From Galdieria sulphuraria (lineage: Eukaryota; Rhodophyta; Bangiophyceae; Galdieriales; Galdieriaceae), in NCBI RefSeq assembly GCF_000341285.1, contig NW_005178456.1, positions 62,001-126,000 on the forward strand: DNA of 64,000 bases, in the 5' to 3' direction. The notes under the pieces are model-generated. The model worked only from the letters and a program-made list of their open reading frames with translations. It searched no databases and was not told the DNA's origin. Position numbers and translations under genes: made by a program. Below, one piece after another: positions 23,310 to 35,024 of the stretch; positions within the stretch are counted from its first letter, which is position 1, and the number at the start of each line of letters is the position of its first letter.

Positions 23310-23348
23310 TTATTTCTTGTGAGGCATTTTCAAAAACAAAACTTTGAA

Positions 23349-26300
23349 ATGGATTCCTCTGCCTCACCCATAGACGACGATAGCATCATTCAAGAAAGTT
23401 TGCTATATGATTCAGAGAAACAGGAAATTTTAGAGCCCGTTGAATACACACAAACACGCTCTAAGTTTCAACACTTGTTTTCATCTTATGCTAGAGCAGG
23501 TAGTCCTCTTCTCTTTGGTGAAGACGCAGGGAACTTGAGAATTCTTCAGCTCGACGTCGACTATGAAATCGTTCAAAAGGATACATTTTTAGAAGACTCG
23601 AGTTCTGCGGCTGTTCTTCGAATTTATGGTGTCACGGAGGGTGGTAACAGTGTCTTGGCTCGAGTGCACGGTTTTCGTCCGTTTTTCTTCATTATTTGTC
23701 CCTCTCAGTTTGACCCAGCGGACCTTCCAGCCATTAAGGAGAGTCTCGAAAAACGTGCACGGGCAGTGTCTTCTATGAAAAACTGTCAAGGCCCTATCAT
23801 ACATGATTTGGAAATATTTGAAGGTCGTTCGCTGTTATATTTTGTTCCGAGCGATCCGCTCATTCGTTTTTTGAAAATTACTGTGGCACTCCCATCATAT
23901 GTTAGACAGGTTTGTAGATATTTTATCCAAACCTTAATAGCATCACTTATATCACTTAGCTGGCTCAAATTTTAGAAAGGGGTGATATAGATTTCTCTCC
24001 ATACGAGGAATCGCGCTATTCGACGTTTGAAGCTTCTGTAGATTTCATATTAAGATTCATGATTGAAACAAACATGTATGGCTGTTCGTGGGTAGAAATG
24101 CCATCAAACAGATATCATCTCCCGGAAAAACAAACTTCGCATATGCAGTTCGAAATTGATATTCATTACACCCATTTGGTAAGAAATATCTCCTCGATTT
24201 AGATTAGTTTTCATTTCATGGTCAGGTATGTCATGCACCTCATGGTGAATGGCTTAAAACAGCACCCATTCGTATACTTTCATTTGATATAGAATGTGCT
24301 GGAAGACCCGGAGTCTTTCCAGAGCCGGAACACGACCAAGTAATACAAATTGCTAATTATATGACGGAAACAGGAAAATCAGAACCAATTGCTCGGACAG
24401 TTTTAACTTTAGGTTCATGTGCACCTATCGCTGGTGCAAAGGTACTCAGTTTTGATTCTGAAGCAGAATTATTGGAGGCTTGGTAAGGATTAACTTGAAT
24501 CTTCTGCTGGAATTCATCTGAACTTTACCAAGGGTTTCCTTTCTTTGTGCTACGGACCCTGACATTTTGACAGGATATAATATAGTCAATTTTGATCTTC
24601 CATATCTACTTAATCGCGCAAGTGTGTTGCATTTATCCTCTTTTCCATTTCTTGGACGATTGATGGGAGTCATGACGAAAATGCACGACACGAGACTGAG
24701 CTCCAGTGCTTTTGGAACACATGAAAGCAAAGCATTCACGATGAATGGGCGAATTATTGTGGATATGTTGCAGGTGCATTCTCGTAGATGTCTCATTTTT
24801 TCAATCAATAATGAGTTTTGTCCTTTAGATCCTTGTACGTGACTACAAGCTGCGTTCTTATTCCTTGAATTCTGTATCTTTTGAATTTCTCGGTGAACAG
24901 AAGGAGGATGTTCACCATTCGATCATAACTGAATTGTTCCATGGAAATGAAAACACTAGAAGGAGACTGGCAGTATACTGTTTGAAAGTAATGAATATGA
25001 TGACTTATTTTGCAAATCTCATTCCTATTTTAGGATGCTTATCTTCCACATCGATTAATGGAGAAATTAATGTCTCTCACAAATTATATGGTGAGTTGAG
25101 ACAAAGTTCACTACTGAACAAGTTAAATTCCCTTAGGAACTGGCACGTGTAGCAGGAATTCCACTGGCATGGCTACTCTCGAGAGGACACATGATCAAAG
25201 TTGTCAGTCTGCTTCATAGGAAGGCATTTCCCGAAAGTTTATTGATTCCGGATTTGAAGAATACTAGCCACAATTCTTCAGAGGAAGCAGAAAGGTTAGT
25301 TGATGATTGTTTGACTTGTCGACAACGTTTTAATCCTTTTTTCCAGTTATGAAGGCGCAACCGTAATCGAACCAAAACGTGGATTTTACAAGATGCCCAT
25401 CGCAACATTAGACTTTGCTTCATTATACCCCTCTATTATGATGGCACATAATATTTGTTATTCTACTCTAGTTCGGAAAGTATGAAAATTGGCATTCGCT
25501 GTTGTAACCATTTCTTAGTATCAATAGGACCGTGTGAAATACTTGAAGCCTGAAGACTATATCAAATCACCAAGTGGAGACTGCTATGTTCGTCCATCAG
25601 TGAAAAAGGGAGTGTTATCCAAAATTTTAGAAGATTTGCTTTCAGCTCGCAAAGTAGCAAAAAGAGAGTTAGAACAGGCGACAGACCCGTTTCTAAGATC
25701 TGTCCTAAATGGACGACAGTTGGCTTTGAAGATTTCAGCTAACGCTGTTTATGGATTCACTGGAGCATCTCGTGGAAAGCTTCCATGTACCGAAATTTCA
25801 GCTTCCATCACAGCTTTTGGTCGCCGGATGATTGAGACTACCAAGTCCCTGGTTGAGTCCAAATTTCCATCCAGTGTAGTGATTTACGGAGACACAGACT
25901 CAGTGATGGTAAAATTTAGAGACGACTTGGTTGGTAAAACTTGGTTATGGATAGGAATCTGTTTCTTACATCGTGTCCACAGACTTTAGAGGAGTCGATG
26001 TCTTTAGGTCAACAAGCTGCTGATATCATTTCCCAAAGTTTTCCGAAGCCTATTAAGTTGGAGTTTGAAAAATGTTATTATCCTTATCTTTTGATTCAGA
26101 AGAAGAGATATGCTGGGTTACTTTGGACGAAGACGGAAACCTATGATAAGATGGTGCGTATGTTGTCTCTATGCTAAGTCACAGTGAATTCAATTGTGGA
26201 GTTATAATATTAGGATTGTAAAGGAATCGAGACTGTGAGACGTGATAATTGCAAGTTAGTAGCTAATGTTGTATCTAAAGTCCTTGAGAAGCTACTTGTC

Positions 26301-27273
26301 GAACGCGATGTACAAGGCGCTATTGACTTTGTAAAGAAAACCATTTCAGACCTTTTGCAAAACAAGGTGGTTGAAATCAATCGAATTGTAGATACTGGTT
26401 GCTAAGGGTATTTTAAATTAGGTTGATATTTCCTTATTGGTAATTTCTAAGGAACTATCCAAGGCAGCTGCCGATTATGATGCCAATCAAGCACACGTCA
26501 CTTTATATAAGAAGCTTTATCAACGTGATCCAGGTTCCGCACCCTCGTTAGGCGATCGAATTCCTTACGTTACCATAAAAGGACGTAAGGATCAGGTATG
26601 TTGAGTCTAATGAAGTTACATTTCCGTTCATGCCTGCTTTCTAGCCTGCACATGAGAGAGCTGAAGATCCTATATACGTTTTGGAGCATAATTTGCCTTT
26701 AGACACGGAATACTATCTAAAAAATATGTTGCGAAAGCCACTGGAGCGCATCTTTGAACCCATTATAGGCAAAAATGTTTCGAGTTTGTTTGAAGGTGAA
26801 CATACCCGTTCTATCACAGTTACTACTCCAAGTACAGGTGGTATTATGCGTTTTACAAAAGTACGTTATTTCTTTTCTTGAATGCTGTTTCATTTCATAC
26901 CATTGTTCAGGTTTCTGTTACTTGTCTTGGTTGCCGAACTCCTATTCCGCAAACTGAAAGCAAGGAACCGCTTTGTAAATACTGTAAAGGTATATGTCCT
27001 TTTCTTTGGATTCATTTTAGTTTATCCATTTCGTGTCTAGCAAATGAAGCTTCTATATATGAGAAAATTCTTTGCAATGTGCGTGAATATGAACGTCAAT
27101 ATGCCATGTTATGGACTCAGTGTCAGAGATGTATGGGTTCCATCTGTCAAGATGTTTTATGTTCCAATAGCGATTGTCCTATCTTCTATAGGCGTCGCAA
27201 AGTTCAAAAGGATTTGGAAGATACTTCAAAACAACTTGAACGATTCGAAATTCTTCCTCCTCCATCATGGTAG
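23349..27273 (+). CDS. POLD1: DNA polymerase delta catalytic subunit
   Basis: B-family replicative polymerase for the lagging strand, nuclear. Fifteen exons join in frame to about 1070 residues: 23349-23909, 23960-24178, 24226-24482, 24533-24773, 24829-24987, 25034-25090, 25137-25294, 25347-25479, 25528-25929, 25983-26153, 26214-26366, 26422-26595, 26645-26860, 26911-26989, 27041-27273. Exonuclease motifs are intact ([25 protein letters not shown], and the exon-junction [16 protein letters not shown]). Polymerase motifs A ([14 protein letters not shown]), B ([12 protein letters not shown]) and C (YGDTDSVMV) are intact. Both C-terminal Cys motifs are present, the zinc one (CLGCRTPIP...CKYC) and the 4Fe-4S one ([14 protein letters not shown]). 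An in-frame ATG at 23196 would overlap HIS6; 23349 is preferred. Confidence 0.96.
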
Positions 27274-27350
27274 TAGTAAGGCTGTAATAGGAAATCTTTT
27301 AGATTTTGTTGTAGTCACTTTCTCTTGGTTAGTATTTTGGGCCACACCTT

Positions 27351-27851
27351 ATGTCTCACAAGAAAAGAAATAAACCTATTGGTGGGAAGGAGGGTGTAGT
27401 TTTTGATCGGCCTGTGCCCAAGTTTCTGCAATCCTACGTGCAGTCACCAACAGAACAAGTCGATGGAGAAGCCAAATGGGAGAGACAAACTGAAGAAGTC
27501 AACGTCCAACAAGAAATAGCCAACTTAAGAAAGCAAGGGTTTCATATAGAGCCTGACCCTTGTTATACCGAAAGAACCCTTTCGTCGTCAACTATGGACC
27601 AACCAAGCAATGACTCGTGGAAGCAGTCAGAGAGTAAGGAATCACCGAACCCTTCCCCTCTTTTGGATAATAGAAAAGGAGCATCGCCATCTTCACGTGG
27701 TAGAAACCAAACAATAGCAAATATTGGCATTAGAAAGCGACAGAATACGACATCTAACAGGGTCACTCAAAAGGAGAACAAAAAGTTATCAACCCATCGT
27801 GCAAAAGTTGTGGATAGACAACTCCTTTCTTTTCAAGAACAAGATGAATAA
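27351..27851 (+). CDS. DUF4604-like small protein
   Basis: Intronless, 166 residues, hydrophilic and mostly disordered. The N terminus MSHKKRNKPIGGKEGVVFDR then PVPKFLQSYV resembles the start of DUF4604-type eukaryotic proteins, which typically open with a Lys-rich stretch and a P.FL..F element; I recall this pattern rather than having checked it. The remainder is Ser/Asn/Lys-rich. It starts 77 bases after POLD1 on the same strand. No function can be assigned. Confidence 0.6.
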   Translation: MSHKKRNKPIGGKEGVVFDRPVPKFLQSYVQSPTEQVDGEAKWERQTEEVNVQQEIANLRKQGFHIEPDPCYTERTLSSSTMDQPSNDSWKQSESKESPNPSPLLDNRKGASPSSRGRNQTIANIGIRKRQNTTSNRVTQKENKKLSTHRAKVVDRQLLSFQEQDE

Positions 27852-27918
27852 TAGTTGTATTTAGAAAACATGGCATAGATGATGAGTTTTTTTGGTTACA
27901 AGTTGGTGGTGGGCAAAC

Positions 27919-29204
27919 ATGCCTTTGATAGTATTATGTGGTTATCCACTGAGTGGAAAGACAACTTTTGCTCGGCAAGTCTTGAACCACTATCTCTTGT
28001 ATCTATATTTATGGAATATTTAGTAAACTTGAAAGTATATGTGAACAGAAAAAAGTGGCTTGTTTCTCGAAAAGTGATGGAGACCTTAATGAACCGAGAG
28101 ATCTCCTTTACAGGTACGTAAGTCGTTTCTTTCGAACAAAGGGAAAGCAAAATGGTGTCTTTAGAGACTCCAAAGCAGAGAAAACGACGAGAGCAAGACT
28201 TCGGACCGAAATAGAACGCGTCTTGGACAAAGAATCTTTGGTTATCTGTGACTCGCTAAACTACATCAAAGTTCGTTTTTCGTTGAACGTTTCTCCAACT
28301 CATAGAAACTTAGGGTTATCGATATGAGTTGTTTTGTCTAGCACGTTCGTTGAACACACAATATGCTTTGGTATTCTGTATAAGCTCCAGGGAACAAGTG
28401 ATGCAACGAAATTATCTTCTCAAACAAGAAAACGGAGACTACTATTCCGATGAAGGTAAGTTTTTACAGTTACGCTGTTCTTATTTTCAACAAGTTTAGT
28501 TTTACGAGGTTTGATGGAACGGTTCGAACCCCCGTTATCGGAGAATCGTTGGGAGCGGCCTCCTTTTGTAGTTGACGAAAGTAAAGGAGTTGCTGATTCT
28601 TCTTTTCGTTGTTGTGCTGATGCTTTTGAAAGATACTGACGTGGATAGGGAATGCGAACAAATCATTTCGTTTTGCAGTAAGTAGTTGTTGTTGTTGTTG
28701 AAAGTGGTCGAAAGTGACTTTTCTTTTTAGAAGACGCAAAGGTAGCTTTGCGAGCTGTGTATGTATTGCTAGTTGTAAAGTAATTTTGGTCTCACTCCAT
28801 TCCAAGTATTGCAACAAAGAAACTGCCTGTAACTGCTAACAATATTTTGGAACAAGCGGAAAAGGTGACTCAACGAATTGAAACACAGATATTTGAAAGT
28901 AAGTTGGATAAAAAGATCGGAAATCTTTCTTCATATATTTTTTCAGGATGCGAGCCCTATATTCCTTTACAACTGGCAGAATCTTCGCATGTCTTTCAAT
29001 CCTCTAGGTAAGCAAAGAGGAGAGGAGTTTCCAACTTCATCTCAATATGATAGCAGAAAAGTGACTTTAGCTGAGTTAAGAAAAATAAGAAGAAGCTTCA
29101 TGAGAGTGATTCAGAAGAATCTTTCATCTTATCACAGTGAAAGGGAAATAGCCGATAGTTTTGTGGAATATCTAAACACACAGCTACAGCAAGCACGACA
29201 TTGA
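27919..29204 (+). CDS. KTI12: KTI12, Elongator-associated P-loop protein
   Basis: Regulator of the Elongator complex, needed for wobble-uridine modification; related to PSTK kinases. The start MPLIVLCGYPLSGKTTFARQ has the P-loop at the very N terminus, as in yeast and human KTI12. After an intron follows the Walker B-like VICDSLNYIK and the family block with YELFCLARSLNTQYA, then MERFEPPLSENRWERPPF. The C terminus (TLAELRKIRRSFMRV...FVEYLN) matches the yeast end. Several introns of about 40-60 nt interrupt it. The first one (near 27990-28030) cannot be placed securely: 25- and 37-nt options both keep the frame. Confidence 0.87.
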
Positions 29205-29288
29205 TTTTTACATAAACGCATATTTCGATAAAACAAAAACGCACACGTCAAAATCCACAAACATTACAATTGCAAATAACTAAATAGC

Positions 29289-30314
29289 CTATGATGAAAC
29301 CAAGATACGAGTAATTTGGTCTTGCAAGTGTTCAGGAATACCTTTGCGCTTCCATTTCTTCATCTTCCCAGACGACTGAAGCGTATCCCATGCAGTGACA
29401 ATCTTATCATACACAATAGTACTGCAGTTTAGGTGCTGTTCCAAGTCGGACATATTTAAACAAGTCTCAAGAGCTTCTTTCAGAGCAATCGACCCGTTGG
29501 TACATCCAAATTTTTCAGCATAAAACGCCGAGATATTAACAAGGTGATCGTAGCAAGCAACAGATTCATTGACCAACGACAAATTTCCACAAATACAACC
29601 ACCAATACGCACGATGTCTTTTCTATAAACTGTTTTACAAGTATTATAAGCTTGACGACCTTCTTCGCCAAGATGCTCCAAAAACATTTGGTGCTTGTGG
29701 TGATGCTTTCGTTGAGTAGAAACCTTAATGAGCATATCATCGCCTTCACGCACAGTAGACACTTTTGCTTCATCAAATCTGGCCTCCAACGGGAGCTCCA
29801 AGCTTTCCTCCACTGTTACGGGTTGACCTTCTCTCTCCGCGACGGCACGAACCCTCAGAACGCCTTCTTCAACGTACGCTTCAACTGGGGCATTACGGTG
29901 AGTTTCAGGGACTTTCCATCTAGCTACTAGCTTGTGGTCCTTCAAGCGCTCTAAGCGGATGGTTCCCTGAGGCTGCTCCTCTGACGACACTTCACCTTTC
30001 AAGTTTTCCACTCCTCTCTTATTTCGTTTCCAGACATCATTTATCCCATCCAGAGACTTTCCAAAACGGTCTTTTCCAACATGTCTCCCTTTCAAGTAGT
30101 CTCTCCTGGGCGCAAAAGAATTGTCCTCTTTGGTGCCTGTCCTACTATTCAAAACTTCACTCCGAGCTTTCAGTTTTCCACGGTGCGCCTAAAGGGTATT
30201 CTTATACAACCAACTACAAAAACTAAACAATCCTACCTCTGAGAGACTTACAAGGATAACTAAAATAGCTAGTGTCAACAGGTATTTGCGCCAGTCACGT
30301 GATCCTCTTGACAT
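29289..30314 (-). CDS. Membrane-anchored or secreted protein with HSP20-like domain
   Basis: About 325 residues in two exons (30314-30237, 30188-29289; 48-nt intron). MSRGSRDWRKY is followed by one hydrophobic span (LLTLAILVILVSLSE), so it is a signal anchor or cleavable signal. After a charged linker comes an alpha-crystallin-like domain near residues 95-190: LVARWKVPETHRNAPVEAYV, GVLRVRAVAE, SLELPLEARFDEAKVSTV, DDMLIKVS. A His/Lys patch follows, then a domain of about 120 residues with nine cysteines (CICGNLSL, CYDHL, FGCTNGS, CLNMS, NCS). Cysteines and sequons point to the ER lumen or outside. I know no protein with this combination. A longer start at ATG 30413 is possible. Confidence 0.72.
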
Positions 30315-31340
30315 AACTACAATTTTCAAATGGGCTTCGGAAGAAGAAGTGCACACGTTGTCTTTTAAATGAAAAGTCCCTGGCGATTGGACACCGTTCC
30401 AAGTGAACAACATTGGAACCTTCGTGTCTCTTCTGGAAATTCATTTTCTCCGATTACACGTTAGGGCCCAATTTCGATTAGAACGCTGCATTCTAGAAAA
30501 TGAAACTTGAGTAATAATTTTATTGGACATTATAAAGAACTGTTGTTTGCGTTTGTTATAGGAAGCGTAGTAAAGTTCAGTGAGAAAAAACTCAAATGAA
30601 AAGGTCTTTATAAAAGAGTATTTAACGAAAGATTTTCTCTTTTTCTGAAATTAATTACCAAGTTGAAATCTCTGAAGCTATCGTCAGTACGAAACTACTC
30701 CTTGGCATGAGAAATAAATTTCTTCCATTGCGTAGCATATTAAAATTCGGCATGCCCGAAATTTAATCACTCAAAGAAAAGCTGAATAAAGAACTTTCAC
30801 TACTATCCAGACAATAGAATCAGTAACTGGACAAACAACTTTATTTTCATCATCACCAACGCTGCTTTTAAATTCAGAGCAGTTCGTCAATTGATTGTTT
30901 GGCGCTGAATAACTATAAAGAGCATTTCTATTGCTTCTTGTACTGACAAAGAAATAAATAATTTGATGAAAAATAATTTTAATTCTTAGTCGTCAAACTA
31001 TTCCTTTCATAAAATTCCCTTAATAAACAAGATGTACATGCTAATAGAATTTAATTTGAGCACTCTTTTATTGTAGCTTTAATGTTAAATTTTTCTTTTT
31101 AGAATTAATTGGCTTTTTAATGTTCAAACTGTTACAGTGTTTTATTGTACTTGATAATGATATTATTTTTTAATCAAATCAAAAGTAGTTGCATTTGTTT
31201 TTTTTTCGTTTTTTCATTTCAAGTACTTGCAAAAATTAGAACAAAGAAAACTTTGAAATATCGTCTCACGCTTCTGTTCAGATAATGACCCCCCGCTTAA
31301 TTGTACTACATCCTTTATTGAACCAGTTTCGCTAGTTTTT
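30315..31340. other. AT-rich intergenic region between divergent genes
   Basis: About 1 kb, the largest gap in the window, very AT-rich between roughly 30950 and 31270. It contains one TTTGGCGC (30898-30905) and short homopolymer runs. No ORF, tRNA or recognisable RNA could be supported; a GTGATGA on the minus strand near 30855 lacks a usable partner box. Confidence 0.5.
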
Positions 31341-32670
31341 ATGTTTCTAACAAACACTGTTGTTTCAGAAACTTGTTTTTATATTTCGCAGTCCTGTTGT
31401 ATCCTATCAAAGAGACGTTTTAGGCTTGTTTGTAGAAGAAACTTGTCGGTTTCGAAGTTTCTTGCTTGTAGTTTCAACCAAAGTCTACTTTTGAGGAAAG
31501 GTTTAGAATTGGATGCTTTTTCTCTTTCTCCTCGTAGGTCTTTCTGTTCTTTAAATGCTTCACTAGACGGTGTTACAGAATCAACAGACGAGACCAAGTT
31601 TGGTTTTATTGCTCTTTTAGGCAGGACAAACTCAGGGAAGTCGACACTTTTGAACGCTCTAGTTGAAACGAAAGTAGCTATTGTTACTCCGAAGGTGCAG
31701 ACCACTCGAACCAAAGTAGTTGGAATCCTTACTCAGGGTAATTCGCAACTTGCTTTCATGGTCAGTTTCGATGTCTATTTTTGTAGCGCTAGTATTGATT
31801 GAGTTGTTAGGACACTCCAGGAATGTTTACTCCAAAGAAGCGTTTAGAGCGAGCTATGATTGAGGTTGCTAGGAAAGCTCAATATGAAGCAGATTTGATT
31901 GTTCTTGTGGTGGATGTTAGCAAAGCTCTACGTTCTGGAGACGATACTTTGGATGAAACGACGTTAGAAATAGCGAAATTATGTAGTCATCGAAAAACAA
32001 GTTCAGGTAAAACATTTTTGTTCTTCTGTCATGTATTGTGTAAACTATTTTGGTTAGAATTATTTCTTTGTTTGAACAAAGTGGATCTCGTTTCAGTTCC
32101 TCAGTTAAAGCGTGTGGAAACTGTTGTTGTGACAAGTTTCAATTTGTCGTTTCGTGAAATTTTCAAAGTATCGGCACTTCATGGTCAAGGTGTTCGTGAA
32201 ATGAGGGATGCATTGATACCATTTCTACCTCAAGGTCCTTGGCTATTTGATCCAGACGATATGACCAGCATGTCCATGAGATCTTACGCAGCAGAAATTA
32301 CTCGAGAGAAACTTATCTTGAAATTGAAGCAAGAAATTCCATATGCTATAGCTGTAGAAACGGTGGATTGGAAAGACTACTCAGATGGCTCGATCAGAAT
32401 TTTGCAGCACATATTTGTAGAGCGCGAAGTGAGTGATCGTATCATGAGAATGTTCATTGTTGTTGATATGTTTTGCAATGATAGAGCCAAAAAGTTATTA
32501 TAATAGGCCGTCGTGGTCAAAATTTGAAACAACTGGGAATAGAAACTCGACAAGAACTTGCTCAAATTTTTGGAAAACCTGTACATTTATTTCTTCAAGT
32601 GAAAATTCGTAAGGATTGGAGTGAGGATGTCGAGTACTATAAAAATTGGGGTTTGAAGTATCGAGTATGA
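31341..32670 (+). CDS. Era-type GTPase, organelle ribosome assembly
   Basis: Era family GTPase with C-terminal KH domain, binding small-subunit rRNA late in assembly. Four exons (31341-31760, 31811-32006, 32058-32428, 32485-32670; introns 50-56 nt), 390 residues. A leader of about 80 residues rich in Ser, Arg and Phe suggests import into plastid or mitochondrion. G1 is [12 protein letters not shown]3 DTPG (made by the first splice), G4 NKVD, G5-like VSALHGQGV. The KH domain reads [20 protein letters not shown]. Which organelle cannot be told from the sequence. Confidence 0.92.
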
Positions 32671-32934
32671 GAGAAGAGTTCAGTCACTCGTGGAATGAGT
32701 TGGGAAATATATAAACGTGTTTTTTAAGAGCTGTTGTGTGTGTCCTGAAAAGGTAAGAAACTATAGCGAAATTTTCATGGGAGACAATCAATCAAACCGA
32801 AAAGTCACTCTTGTCGTAAAGACCTCGTGGGTAGTAGTCTCATAAAAAGAAAATTTTATACGCTTCATTTTGATATATATATGTGGTAGGACTGGAAGGA
32901 ATCCGCCTCCCAACCAACCCTACATACCCCCATC

Positions 32935-34106
32935 ATGGGAGATTTTCTCTTCCAATCGATAATAGTAGAGATGAACAATTGTCAAGGAAAAAAGTGTCAA
33001 AAGGAACAATATGATAAACAAAGAGAACAAGTAGCCCATTATTATGGCACTGTATTGAGTTCCAATCGAGACTTGAAGTCTTCAGCTTGTTGTCAAGCAC
33101 AAGAACCGTCCATTCACAAAGCCATATGTAGTCGGTTGCCCGATGAAATTCTAGAAAGATTTTATGGTTGTGGAAGTCCTATTCCTCCTGCGTTAACCAA
33201 CGCAATAGTTCTGGACCTCGGATGTGGTACGGGAAGAGACGTGTACGTTTGTAGTGCTTTGGTAGGTGTTGGTGGTAGAGTGATTGGATTGGATATGTTG
33301 GATTCCTCTTTGCAAGTAGCAAGAAAGTATCAAACGACTCTATCAAAACAGTTCTTTCCAGATTTGGAGTCGTATTCCAATGTCGAGTTTCTCTGTGGAT
33401 ATATGGAACAGTTGGAAGAAGCTGGAGTGGAAAGGGAGAGTTGTGACTTGGTGATATCCAATTGTGTCATCAATTTAGTGCCTAATAAGGTACGTTGGTT
33501 TGTCTTTGGTATTGAATGAGTGAATCGGTTGTATAGGAACAAGTATTTCGACAAGTGTACTATACGTTGAAAGTAGGAGGAGAACTTTATTTTAGTGATA
33601 TATATACGGATAGGAGAATGAGTGAAGTGGCAAAAACAGATCCGCTTCTTATATGTGAGTGTTTAGGAGGAGCACTATATTTACAAGATTTTAAGTCGAT
33701 AGTGGAATCCATTGGCTTTTTGGATCCTCGAATGGTAACTTGCAAGAAAGTAGAACATTCACTTTCGAATGAACTCGAGTCCAAAATCAAAAATGTGACA
33801 TATTATTCTTGTACTTTTCGTATGTTTCGTCTGAATGATGGGTTATTAGAACACAATAGGGAAGATTATGGAGAAGAAGCTGTTTATTTGGGTACAATAA
33901 CAGAATGTCCAGACGTTTTTGAGTTGGATATGGATTATCGATTTCCTAAAGCTGTCAGTGTTCCAGTTGATCATAATACTGCCAATATTTTAAGATATTC
34001 TAGATATGGTAGTCACTTTTGTGTAAGTGAGAAGATGGAACATAGAGGGCCCTTCATTCAAAAGAAAGGGAATTGTTGTTACAACTTAGTTGATTGGCAT
34101 AAATAA
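32935..34106 (+). CDS. arsM: Arsenite S-adenosylmethionine methyltransferase
   Basis: Methylates As(III) to volatile or less toxic forms, cytosolic. Two exons (32935-33489, 33537-34106; 47-nt intron), 374 residues. The SAM motif is VLDLGCGTGRDVYV. The arsenic-binding cysteines known from CmArsM are visible: a Cys pair in KSSACCQA, Cys in VISNCVINLVPNK, and Cys in CECLGGALY. The long C-terminal domain typical of algal ArsM is present. Thermoacidophilic red algae live in arsenic-rich springs and are reported to have gained arsM from bacteria; the presence of an ordinary intron shows it is now settled in the nuclear genome. ATG 32971 is an alternative start. Confidence 0.93.
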
Positions 34107-34109
34107 AAT

Positions 34110-34340
34110 ATGGTACTTTATCGAAAAGGATTGGTAAATATGTTACAAAAGTCATTGAAGGAGTTTAAAGATGTTGTTCGTGCGGAGGGGATTAAGGAAG
34201 ACTTTTCCAAAAACGAGTATTTTGTAACCAAAGGAGAGAAGATACGTGCCAATAGACTACAAGCACAGTATAGAAGAAAGGCAAGCAAGACGTGGAATAT
34301 GACAAATACTTTGTTGGAAAGACAATCAAGAGGTTTCTAG
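34110..34340 (+). CDS. Ribosomal protein bS21-like, organellar
   Basis: Basic 76-residue protein. SLKEFKDVVRAEGIKEDFSK followed by NEYFVTKGEKIRANRLQA fits the bS21 layout: a helix, then the (F/Y)-(E/V)-K-P/G turn, then a Lys/Arg-rich helix. It would serve plastid or mitochondrial ribosomes. Its ATG is 3 bases after the ArsM stop, leaving no promoter space outside the ArsM coding region. No transit peptide is obvious; an in-frame upstream exon could not be found. Confidence 0.6.
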   Translation: MVLYRKGLVNMLQKSLKEFKDVVRAEGIKEDFSKNEYFVTKGEKIRANRLQAQYRRKASKTWNMTNTLLERQSRGF

Positions 34341-34351
34341 TGGCGCATATA

Positions 34352-34380
34352 AATATATATATATAGAGAGAGAGAGAGAA
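34352..34380. repeat. (AT)n(AG)n microsatellite
   Basis: Compound dinucleotide tract, AT units then AG units, directly after the bS21 stop. Confidence 0.85.
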
Positions 34381-34511
34381 AGACAGATATTATGAAAGAA
34401 GGAGTATAAAAGTGGAACAAAGGAAAAATAAAGAGTCAAGTTGGTTCAATAAAGAATGGCTTTGGATCCCTATTTCATGAGTTGTTGCGGCCCTTGTGGG
34501 TTATTGAAAGG

Positions 34512-34954
34512 ATGAAGTATAAACAAACTGCTCCAAGTGAAAATGTTATTCCACAAGAAGTGAGTGCGAATAAGTTACGTGCTTGTATGGTTTGTGGGTT
34601 GGTTAAGACGTTCAACCAGTTTGTTGTCTTTGGTTGTGAAAACTGTCCAAGTTTAATAGACGTTAGAGTGGCAGATAGGGAACGTGTGGCAACCGTCACT
34701 ACGAGCTTGTTTTCAGGGTAACCAATAGATTGACAATTGACTAAGCTCTTACTCAACTGAATAGATTGGTGTCCGTTACTCGTCCTTTGGATAGTTGGGT
34801 GGCAAAGTGGCAACGAGTTTCTCGTCTGGTACCTGGTTGTTATGCAATAGCTGTAAGAGCTGCACTACCTGAAGATATTTTAGAAGAATTGGAAGAGAAA
34901 GGACTTCAAGTACCTCGAACGAGAGCCACAGCGGCAGCATATGAATATTCATAA
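34512..34954 (+). CDS. SPT4: SPT4 transcription elongation factor
   Basis: Zinc-finger partner of SPT5 in DSIF, which clamps RNA polymerase II. Two exons (34512-34717, 34765-34954; 47-nt intron), 131 residues. The four-Cys zinc site is RACMVCGLVKTFNQF then FGCENC. After the splice the conserved block SVTRPLDSWVAKWQRVSR, then VPGCYAIAV, matches human SPT4 closely. The C terminus is slightly longer than usual. Confidence 0.95.
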
Positions 34955-35024
34955 CTCAATATACTAAGAAGAACGTGTTTATTGTGTTGACTAGTGTAGC
35001 TTCTTAACAAAGTTCAACTATGAA

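Noticed and set aside
23196-23348. POLD1 start at ATG 23196
   Set aside because: It would overlap the HIS6 coding region on the other strand and place an E2F-like site inside the coding sequence; kept only as an alternative.
28520-28545. GGTTCGAACCC resembling a tRNA T-arm
   Set aside because: It lies in the KTI12 coding frame (MERFEPPLSENRW) and no acceptor stem, D-arm or anticodon arm can be built around it.
30790-30870. GTGATGA on the minus strand with a CTGA about 30 nt later, as a second box C/D snoRNA
   Set aside because: Box spacing is too short, there is no terminal stem, and the potential guide matches no rRNA stretch I know.
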